In this document: positions 58,135-64,000 of the stretch, piece after piece
How positions within the stretch are numbered: the stretch's first letter is position 1
Layout of the letters: every line of letters begins with the position of its first letter
Source: JACQQW01 sp964520655
Lineage (GTDB): Bacteria; Omnitrophota; Gorgyraeia; Zapsychrales; Fredricksoniimonadaceae
Length of the DNA: 64,000 nt
NCBI GenBank assembly: GCA_964520655.1
Contig: CAZFNI010000006.1
Coordinates: 82,576 to 146,575, forward strand
Direction of reading: 5' to 3'
The notes under the pieces: generated by a model
What the model was told of the DNA's origin: nothing
What the model saw: only the letters and a program-made list of their open reading frames with translations
Database searches by the model: none
Made by a program: the position numbers and the translations under genes

Positions 58135-59491
58135 ACATTACCATTTGATCGGCATTGGCGGTATTGGGATGGGGACATTGGCGTCGCTGTTATTGTCCCA
58201 GGGACACCGTGTCAGCGGTTCTGATCTCAAAGAAAATGATCTGATCGCGCGTTTGCGCAAAGAAGGTGCTCTTATTACGATCGGTCATCAAGCCGGCAAT
58301 GTTCAAAACCCGGATGTTGTCGTCTATTCTTCAGCGGTGCGTATCCAGAACCCTGAGCGGATCGAGGCGGAAAGCAAGAATATCCCTGTTGTCCTGCGAG
58401 CCAAAGTGCTGGCGGATCTTGTCAACGAGAAAAAAGGGATCACGGTCGCCGGGGCCCACGGCAAGACCACCACGACATCCATGGTCAGTACAGTGCTGAT
58501 CGCCGCCGGGCTTAATCCCACGACCGCGGTCGGGGGCATCTGTGCGCATCACGCGAATTTGGGGGCTGGTGAATATTTTGTGGCTGAGGCCGATGAGAGC
58601 GACGGGACATTTCTGCTCTTTAAGCCCATGATCTCTGTGATCACTAATATTGATTTTGAACATGTGGACCATTATAAGAATTGGGATGGTATTTTGGCGG
58701 GATACACGCAGTTTATCCAGTGCACGGCCAAAGGCGGATTGGTTGTCGCCTGCGGTGAAGATGGCCGATTGTCGGCGCTGCTGGATAGATCTTCCGTGCG
58801 CAATGTCCGCTATGGGCTGCGTTCGGGATTCGATGTTTATGCCCAGAATATCAAAATGCAGGGTTTTGACACCACATTTGATGTCTTGACCCAAAAAGGT
58901 TATCTGGGAAGTTTTAAGTTATCTGTTCCGGGAGAGCATAATGTATTAAACGCCCTTGCGTCGATCGCTGTTGGTTTGGAATTGCGGATCGATGTGCCCG
59001 TCATGCGGGATGCGCTGGCTGGGTTTACCGGCGTCAAACGCCGTTTTCAGCTTAAAGGGCAGATCGACGGGGTCATGGTCGTTGATGATTATGGGCATCA
59101 CCCTTCAGAGATCGCGGCCACGATCAAAGCCGCCAGGAGTTTTGCGCCCAAGCGGCTGGTTGTGGCGTTTCAGCCGCATCGGTATTCCCGCACTAAATTC
59201 TTGTTAAATGAATTTGTGGAGGCTTTAAAGCTCGCGGATAATGTGATATTGACGGACATTTATGAAGCCAGTGAAAAAGTCACGGAAGGTGTTTCGACCG
59301 ATGTGCTGTTGGCGAAGATCAAGGAACAAATGGGCGAGAAGATCGTTTACATGAAAAAAGAAGGGATCGTTGACCATGCCTCGGCCAATGCCCGTCCCGG
59401 GGATCTTGTCCTGTTCTTAGGCGCCGGGGATATTTATCATTTATCTGATCAGCTGGTGGCAAAATTGTCGCATAAAAAGGTTGGGGTATGA
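58127..59491 (+). CDS. murC: UDP-MurNAc--L-alanine ligase MurC
   Basis: 454 residues. First amino-acid addition to UDP-MurNAc. Motifs: HLIGIGGIGMGTLASLLL, GSDLKENDLIARL, VAGAHGKTTTTSMVSTVL (ATP site, about 107), VAEADESDGTFLLFKP, TNIDFEHVDHYKNWDGI, VVDDYGHHPSEIAATIKAAR, and VAFQPHRYSRTKFLLNEF. It overlaps the metallopeptidase gene by eight bases and ddl by four. No murB follows, although murB often sits here. Confidence 0.97.
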   Translation: MNKHYHLIGIGGIGMGTLASLLLSQGHRVSGSDLKENDLIARLRKEGALITIGHQAGNVQNPDVVVYSSAVRIQNPERIEAESKNIPVVLRAKVLADLVNEKKGITVAGAHGKTTTTSMVSTVLIAAGLNPTTAVGGICAHHANLGAGEYFVAEADESDGTFLLFKPMISVITNIDFEHVDHYKNWDGILAGYTQFIQCTAKGGLVVACGEDGRLSALLDRSSVRNVRYGLRSGFDVYAQNIKMQGFDTTFDVLTQKGYLGSFKLSVPGEHNVLNALASIAVGLELRIDVPVMRDALAGFTGVKRRFQLKGQIDGVMVVDDYGHHPSEIAATIKAARSFAPKRLVVAFQPHRYSRTKFLLNEFVEALKLADNVILTDIYEASEKVTEGVSTDVLLAKIKEQMGEKIVYMKKEGIVDHASANARPGDLVLFLGAGDIYHLSDQLVAKLSHKKVGV

Positions 59492-60441
59492 GCAACGTTT
59501 CAGAGTTTGGCAATATTGGTGTTTTGATGGGCGGGTATTCGTCGGAGAGGCAGATCTCGCTTAAGTCCGGACAGGGAGTCCTTGATGCCCTGACGCAAGC
59601 AGGTTATCCGGTCGTGGCCATCGACATTACGCTCCAGGACAGACATAAGATCAAGGAACAGATCGCCAATGCGGCCATCGACATCGCTTTTATCGCCCTT
59701 CATGGGCGTTTAGGGGAAGACGGTGTGATCCAATCCATTTTAGAGGAGATGAATATCCCCTACACCGGTTCTGGCGTGGCGGCGAGCCAGAAAGCATTCA
59801 ATAAAACAACAACGCAGAAGATCTTTAAAAGCAGCGGTCTTCCTGTCCCGGAACATTTTTGTATTACCGACGGTCAGCGGAAAGATTTCAAGGAAGTCTT
59901 CGCGGTCTTGAAAAAACTGCCGTTTATCGTCAAGGCCGCCTGCGAGGGATCCAGCATCGGCATTTATATGGTGCGTCACCCTTCTCAATGGGATGCCACG
60001 ATCAAGGATGCCCTGGCCTTCGGACCTTATGTGATCGTCGAGAAATACATTAAGGGCCGCGAGATCACCGCCGGTGTCTTTGACAATGAAGCCCTGCCGT
60101 TAGTTGAGATCCGTCCCAAGACTGCCATGTTCGATTTTAATTCGAAATATCAGAAAGGGTTGACCGAATACGATGTCCCGGCACGGTTGGATAATGATCT
60201 TGCTTTAAGGATACAGAAAATGGCCGTCAGCGCGCATGAAGCGATCGGCTGCGAAGGGTTTTCCCGGGTGGATGTCCGTCTGGATGAGAACAATGTGCCT
60301 TATATTTTAGAGATCAACACCATACCAGGTTTTACTCCAACGAGTTTATTCCCTAAGGCCGGCGCGGCGGCGGGGTATAGTTTCCTTAACATCTGTGTCA
60401 AATTATTGACGATAGCCAATGGAAAAAAAGTCCAACGTTAA
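59488..60441 (+). CDS. ddl: D-alanine--D-alanine ligase
   Basis: 317 residues, ATP-grasp fold. It makes the D-Ala-D-Ala used by MurF. Motifs: GVLMGGYSSERQISLKSG, FIALHGRLGEDGVIQSILEE, YTGSGVAASQKAFNKTTTQK, KAACEGSSIGIYMV, KYIKGREITAGVFDNEALP, and LEINTIPGFTPTSLFPKAG. Tyr in the VQYDVP-type loop (TEYDVPARL) favours D-Ala over D-lactate. It overlaps murC and ftsQ. Confidence 0.96.
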   Translation: MSNVSEFGNIGVLMGGYSSERQISLKSGQGVLDALTQAGYPVVAIDITLQDRHKIKEQIANAAIDIAFIALHGRLGEDGVIQSILEEMNIPYTGSGVAASQKAFNKTTTQKIFKSSGLPVPEHFCITDGQRKDFKEVFAVLKKLPFIVKAACEGSSIGIYMVRHPSQWDATIKDALAFGPYVIVEKYIKGREITAGVFDNEALPLVEIRPKTAMFDFNSKYQKGLTEYDVPARLDNDLALRIQKMAVSAHEAIGCEGFSRVDVRLDENNVPYILEINTIPGFTPTSLFPKAGAAAGYSFLNICVKLLTIANGKKVQR

Positions 60442-61177
60442 GATACCGATGATCGTGGCCCTGCGGGTCATCATTTTCCTGTTTCTAGGCATGGTCTGTT
60501 TTGTTGGATACACGAAGGCCCAGGACATGCTGCTGCATAGCGAGTTGTTCGTCGTGCGTGATGTGTTCGTGGAGCGGTCGATCGAATTCATCGATAAGAA
60601 CCAGCTGCTGGCGCTCAAGGGCAAGAACATCTTCACGCTTGATATCAACAAGCTGCACCGCCGCATCAGAGCGCAGTATCCGCAGATCTCCCAGCTGCAT
60701 ATCGTGAAAGTCCTTCCCGACCACATCAAGATCTTAGCGAAGAAGAGAGATGCGGTCTTTGCCTATGTGATGAAGGGAAAATATCTGCTGGTTGATAAAG
60801 AGGGTGTCGCGATGTATTATGTGGATAAGCCCGTGGACCTGCCGGTGGTGATCGGGCCGTCTGGCGTCCCGCTCAAGATCACGCTGGGGGCAAAGTTTAC
60901 GCCGGGATTTGTCAGCGATGCGCTTAATATCATTCATGCAATGAAAGCTCATCCTCAAGTCGCCCGCTTCAAGCTGGTCGACATGGATCTAAGTAATGTG
61001 TCGCGTTATGCCATTTCCTTCACGGGAGGGTTTAAGGTGCTAATGGATAAAGAGAATTATTCGCTGAAACTGGACATGTTGGAGATGCTGCTTGGCCAGC
61101 GCAAGATCGATTTTAATACGGCCAAATATATCGATTTGAGATTCAATGAACCTGTATTAGGGGAGAATGCACCATGA
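60419..61177 (+). CDS. ftsQ: Cell-division protein FtsQ (POTRA domain)
   Basis: 252 residues. Cytoplasmic N-terminus, one membrane helix at about 8-28 (MIVALRVIIFLFLGMVCFVG), a POTRA domain (VVRDVFVERSIEFIDKNQLL, LKGKNIFTLDINKLHRRI, YPQISQLHIVKVLPDHIKIL) and a beta domain (YLLVDKEGVAMYYV). It bridges FtsA/FtsL/FtsB in the divisome. Its place between ddl and ftsA confirms the call. It overlaps ddl by 23 bases and ftsA by four. Confidence 0.9.
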   Translation: MEKKSNVKIPMIVALRVIIFLFLGMVCFVGYTKAQDMLLHSELFVVRDVFVERSIEFIDKNQLLALKGKNIFTLDINKLHRRIRAQYPQISQLHIVKVLPDHIKILAKKRDAVFAYVMKGKYLLVDKEGVAMYYVDKPVDLPVVIGPSGVPLKITLGAKFTPGFVSDALNIIHAMKAHPQVARFKLVDMDLSNVSRYAISFTGGFKVLMDKENYSLKLDMLEMLLGQRKIDFNTAKYIDLRFNEPVLGENAP

Positions 61178-62403
61178 TGTTCAAAAAAGTGGGCCAGGCC
61201 AAATATTTCTCCGGGGTGGATATCGGCGTCTCTTGCGTCAAGGCCGCACTTGTCAAAGCCCAGGATGAAAAGAATATGGACCTTTTGGGTGTCGCCGAGA
61301 TCCCATCTACTGGTTTTAAAGATGCCTCTGTCAGCGATTTAAGCGAACTGGCCGAATGCATCGCGCGGGCGGTCAGGGCGGTCACGGTGAAGAATCGGGT
61401 GCATATATCCACCATCCATCTGGGGATGAGTGCTGAGTATCTGACGGTTCGCCATTCTTCGGCGGTGATGCCACTGATCGATACGGGCAGCAAGGTCATC
61501 AGCCGCGCGGATATCAAAAAGGTAGACGGACAGGCCAGGCTCCTGGGCACGGCCCTGGATGAAGAGATCGTCCATGATTTCCCCCAAAGCTACAAGGTCG
61601 ATGATGTGAATGTCGCTTCCAATCCGTTAGGTTTGTACGGCCGTAAGATCGAATCCAATCTGCTGCTGCTTTTGGTCAATGCCAACCGCATGCGCAATTT
61701 GATCAAGGCGGTGCATCAGGCGGGGTTTGAGGTCAGTAAAGTATCGTTAAGCTCATATGCCGCTTCTTTGATCTCAGTCGAAGAAACGCTGCGCAATCAG
61801 GGATGTGTGCTGGTTGATATCGGGTCTAACACGACCACGGTGTTGTTCTTTAAGAGCGGTATTCTAGGGGACATACAATCGATCCCCTGGGGCGGGAATT
61901 ATTTGACGCAGAGCCTCGCGGAACGGTTGGGGATCGCTTCCGATCTGGCTGAAGATATTAAAAAAGTCCACGCGGTGGCCACCAGCAATGCCTCGAAAGA
62001 GACCGGTGAGATCTTAGTCAAAAGGGAGCGCGGTTTTCTGCCGATCCGTAAGGAAGCGGTCTGTGAAGCGGTCAACTGGGAAGTTGAGAATTTACTGACG
62101 CATTTGGAGGCGGTGATCAAAGGTTCTCCATTATTTTATGAGATCAACAGCGGGGTGGTGATGATCGGCGGCGGGGCTTTGATGCCGGGTTTGATGGAAC
62201 GCATTGAAGGGCGCTTGAAGATGCCGGTGAGCTTAGGCGTCACCAAGGGGCTTAATCAGGCGGCGTTGTATGCCGGGGCCATCGGTCTTGCCCAGATGAG
62301 CTACCAGAAAAGCCGCAAAGAAACGTTGGATCTGCGCATGCCCCTCGACATGAAGAATAAAGTTGTCGAGCGCGTCAAAGAATTGTGCCAGGAATATTTT
62401 TAG
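61174..62403 (+). CDS. ftsA: Cell-division ATPase FtsA
   Basis: 409 residues, actin/Hsp70 fold with an SHS2 1C domain. FtsA tethers FtsZ filaments to the membrane. Phosphate-1 YFSGVDIGVSCVKAALVKA, a 1C region (about 80-165), adenosine/phosphate-2 CVLVDIGSNTTTVLFF, and SGVVMIGGGALMPGLMERIE are present. The last residues (VVERVKELCQEYF) form the amphipathic membrane-targeting helix, which separates FtsA from PilM. No ftsZ follows; the next gene is on the other strand. Confidence 0.88.
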   Translation: MMFKKVGQAKYFSGVDIGVSCVKAALVKAQDEKNMDLLGVAEIPSTGFKDASVSDLSELAECIARAVRAVTVKNRVHISTIHLGMSAEYLTVRHSSAVMPLIDTGSKVISRADIKKVDGQARLLGTALDEEIVHDFPQSYKVDDVNVASNPLGLYGRKIESNLLLLLVNANRMRNLIKAVHQAGFEVSKVSLSSYAASLISVEETLRNQGCVLVDIGSNTTTVLFFKSGILGDIQSIPWGGNYLTQSLAERLGIASDLAEDIKKVHAVATSNASKETGEILVKRERGFLPIRKEAVCEAVNWEVENLLTHLEAVIKGSPLFYEINSGVVMIGGGALMPGLMERIEGRLKMPVSLGVTKGLNQAALYAGAIGLAQMSYQKSRKETLDLRMPLDMKNKVVERVKELCQEYF

Positions 62404-62411
62404 TGCTTGTC

Positions 62412-62783
62412 TTAGGAGTCATTGTAGCGCCGGTCATTGCGCCGTTTGCTTAAATTGAAATCAATGTTCTTAAGCAGGGAACGCAGACGCAGCAAACTGC
62501 TGAAAATGTAAAGCATCCAGAAAGAGTTGAACAAAAGCAGGATGACGATCAGCAGGGTGTTTATGCTTTGGGTGAACATCAGCCGTTCCAGAGGACTTGC
62601 GGGGGAGCTTAAACGATGCAGGTCGGTGTTGATGTCAATGATCTTTAAGGTGTTCACGAAAACAGCGACAAAGATGGCGACGAGGATGATCTCAAAGAAA
62701 AAGATGTAGAAATGCCGGATGAACCACTGTGAGCTGCGGTTGTCCCATTGCCGTAAGGTATTTGTCAGATCATTAAAGCCCAT
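62412..62783 (-). CDS. Small membrane protein, unknown
   Basis: 123 residues, two predicted transmembrane helices (about 23-43, FYIFFFEIILVAIFVAVFVN; and about 75-97, INTLLIVILLLFNSFWMLYI) and a basic, Arg/Asn/Asp-rich C-terminus (NLSKRRNDRRYNDS). No family recognised. GGAG lies before the ATG on the minus strand (CTCC at 62791-62794 on plus). Convergent with ftsA with eight bases between them, divergent from the lipoprotein gene. Confidence 0.6.
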   Translation of the reverse strand: MGFNDLTNTLRQWDNRSSQWFIRHFYIFFFEIILVAIFVAVFVNTLKIIDINTDLHRLSSPASPLERLMFTQSINTLLIVILLLFNSFWMLYIFSSLLRLRSLLKNIDFNLSKRRNDRRYNDS

Positions 62784-62836
62784 AGCATCTCCTTGTTAAG
62801 TGTCAGTATTTTAGCGCAGAACGGGAGGAAAGAACA

Positions 62837-63349
62837 ATGAATATCCAAATTTTTCTCATCACCTTGCTCGCTTTAGCGTTCGTCTCCTGCGCGCCGCAAA
62901 CGAGGCATTATGTCCCAAAGCACGGGTCATTGGGATATTCTAATCAGCACCGGGTTTTGATCGTTGGTGAGAATGTTGAGCCATCCATCGCGGAATATTA
63001 TCAGAAGAAATATGATATTCTCGTGTGGTTCACTCCTTACCGGGGGGATATGAAGAATTTCACGAATAATCTCTGGGAATCGGGCATCGGCCCAAGCGTG
63101 CCCATGCGTTCGCTGATCGTGGAATTAAAAAGCATCAATCATACCATGGGTAAATGGCAGATCTATGTTCCCCGCATCGCCGAGAAATATTTTATCCGCA
63201 CGCTTAAACACATGGGATCCGGCAGTTTGTCCAAAGCCCGGGGCGCGGTGGTCTTGATCGACTCCCAGTATGTCCCGGATATTGAAAATGAAGTCCGGCG
63301 CGTGACACAGGGCAGTTTTTTTGTGGAATATGAAGCGGCCAGAGATTGA
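62837..63349 (+). CDS. Putative lipoprotein, unknown
   Basis: 170 residues. Signal with lipobox (IFLITLLALAFVSCAPQT; lipidated Cys about residue 18; Ala at +2 favours outer-membrane sorting). The mature part has a mixed alpha/beta pattern (HRVLIVGENVEPSIAEYYQK, then RSLIVELKSINHTMGKWQIY). No family recognised. Start ATG 62837 with GGGAGGAAAG upstream. tRNA-Arg follows on the opposite strand after 10 bases. Confidence 0.65.
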   Translation: MNIQIFLITLLALAFVSCAPQTRHYVPKHGSLGYSNQHRVLIVGENVEPSIAEYYQKKYDILVWFTPYRGDMKNFTNNLWESGIGPSVPMRSLIVELKSINHTMGKWQIYVPRIAEKYFIRTLKHMGSGSLSKARGAVVLIDSQYVPDIENEVRRVTQGSFFVEYEAARD

Positions 63350-63359
63350 TGAGGCAAAG

Positions 63360-63433
63360 CGCGCCTGGAGGGACTCGAACCCCCAACCCTTTGTTCCGAA
63401 GACAAATGCTCTATCCAGTTGAGCTACAGGCGC
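63360..63433 (-). tRNA. tRNA-Arg(TCG)
   Basis: A 74-base cloverleaf on the minus strand. Acceptor GCGCCTG pairs with CAGGCGC, discriminator G. Anticodon stem-loop TTTGT-CTTCGGA-ACAAA gives anticodon TCG. The T-arm contains GGTTCGAGTCC. The bases after the discriminator are CTT, so CCA is not encoded and must be added by an enzyme, unlike tRNA-Pro in this window. Confidence 0.96.
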
Positions 63434-63447
63434 AATGAGGCTATAAT
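63419..63447 (+). promoter_or_regulatory. Promoter of the last gene (leaderless type), -35 inside tRNA-Arg
   Basis: TTGAGC at 63419-63424 (within the tRNA-Arg 5' half, opposite strand), a 17-base spacer and TATAAT at 63442-63447. Five bases separate the -10 from the ATG at 63453, and no ribosome-binding site is present. Confidence 0.6.
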
Positions 63448-63452
63448 CTACC

Positions 63453-64000
63453 ATGCTTCTTTCCTTCCTTAAAGAAAAAAACTTCTATTGGGTGCTGGGG
63501 ATCTCTCTTTTGATCGGACTTGGTCTGACCAAAGCCTGCTGGCAGATGAACTTCTGGCCTACCGACGCGGAAGTGTATTACATGCCCGCGGCCAAAGATC
63601 TTTTTTCTCACCAGTATCTTTCCCAAATGCATCTGGGGCTCGATGAAGAACGCATCAAATGGCTGCATGGCAAGGAGCTTCATGTTCTGGCGATCGCCCT
63701 TCTGCAGCACATGATGCAGGACACCCAAACGCTGCGGCCGTTACTTGTTCTTGGGGTTCTCTCGATCTTTCTTTCGTCGATATTCATCTATCTGCTGGCA
63801 AGAAGATTGTGGGGGGCGGTATCGGCGATCGTTGTGTGGTTTTTCTTTTCCACATCATTCTGGCCCTATTTGTATGTGCTGTTTGTCAAGCACCAGACCC
63901 AGGGGCTGATGTTATTCTTAACGGCCATGATGTTCGCGGTCTTCGGCAGGAAGGTTTGGGCCTGGGGGGCGGCTGGGATCTTTTTTGCCGGCTCCATTTT
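63453..64000 (+). CDS. Polytopic membrane protein, N-terminal part (partial)
   Basis: 182 codons up to the window edge with no stop. Four or more hydrophobic segments are visible (WVLGISLLIGLGL; TLRPLLVLGVLSIFLSSIFI; AVSAIVVWFFFSTSFW; MLFLTAMMFAVFG) around an extracytoplasmic loop with PTDAEVYYMPAAKDLFSHQY. Layout and the acidic first loop resemble GT-C type glycosyltransferases or other polyprenyl-linked sugar transferases (ArnT/PMT-like), but too little is present for assignment. Transcribed from the promoter overlapping tRNA-Arg. Confidence 0.6.
   Translation, partial: MLLSFLKEKNFYWVLGISLLIGLGLTKACWQMNFWPTDAEVYYMPAAKDLFSHQYLSQMHLGLDEERIKWLHGKELHVLAIALLQHMMQDTQTLRPLLVLGVLSIFLSSIFIYLLARRLWGAVSAIVVWFFFSTSFWPYLYVLFVKHQTQGLMLFLTAMMFAVFGRKVWAWGAAGIFFAGSI

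Noticed and set aside
61174..62403. PilM-type pilus protein
   Set aside because: The C-terminal amphipathic helix and position after ftsQ indicate FtsA.

Overview
The window is a gene-dense chromosomal segment of about 48-50 percent GC (estimated by eye) from a Gram-negative-type bacterium. It shows an outer-membrane porin, lipoproteins, a meso-DAP peptidoglycan pathway and nucleotide-sugar genes for a surface glycan. Its most distinctive gene encodes an exported protein of 1812 residues built of modules separated by short D-A/S-A-M motifs. From memory, that architecture resembles the giant proteins of Candidatus Omnitrophota (OP3). I infer that phylum from this one feature and the general gene set, without any database search.

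Layout. 1-1.5 kb: end of a phosphate-uptake operon (pstB, a second pstB with an altered ABC signature, phoU). 1.5-4.5 kb: a solitary NuoF-like subunit and a porin with a strong terminator. 4.7-8.3 kb: a tightly packed operon of mostly unrecognised genes, including a ParA-type ATPase fused to a glycogen-binding (CBM48/AMPK-type) domain, a small protein with a class III (pilin-like) signal and a lysine-rich protein with an EF-Tu domain-2-like module. 8.3-16.2 kb: rpsO-pnp, then ftsK-rodZ-rimO-pgsA-pgpA. 16.2-19.6 kb: a YccA/Bax-inhibitor-like membrane protein, a GH26-like hydrolase and a convergent B12-binding radical SAM protein. 19.6-24.6 kb: CDP-dideoxyhexose genes (rfbF, rfbG, a reductase/epimerase, rfbH) and a GtrB-like glycosyltransferase. 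24.6-26.6 kb: a coiled-coil membrane protein and the minus-strand pair pncC/isoprenylcysteine-methyltransferase-like. 26.7-31.7 kb: ribBA-ribH-nusB-PHP, then ribD between two inverted copies of a roughly 170-base hairpin element, then ribE. 31.8-41 kb: ptsI-like EI, a 59-residue Cys protein, tRNA-Pro, ligA, a lipoprotein, a xerC/D recombinase, a short tRNA-nucleotidyltransferase-like protein, rbfA-nrnA-truB-ribF. 41-46.4 kb: the giant modular protein. 46.4-62.4 kb: a division and cell wall (dcw) cluster, mraZ-rsmH-ftsL-ftsI-murE-murF-mraY-murD-ftsW-murG-[metallopeptidase]-murC-ddl-ftsQ-ftsA, without murB or ftsZ. 62.4-64 kb: small envelope proteins, tRNA-Arg and the start of a polytopic membrane protein.

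Promoters are mostly easy to read as sigma70-type -35/-10 pairs with 16-18 base spacers. In five places the -10 box ends only 5-7 bases before the start codon, which suggests leaderless mRNAs are common here. The mraZ promoter carries three GTGG boxes at a 10-base period, the expected MraZ operator. No stretch longer than about 300 bases lacks a gene.

Most worth a second look: the D-A/S-A-M modular protein and the DNA-level conservation of its junctions, the ParA-CBM48 fusion and its operon, the paired hairpin elements around ribD, the PstB paralogue with a degenerate signature motif, the secreted metallopeptidase inside the dcw cluster, and the leaderless-type promoters.
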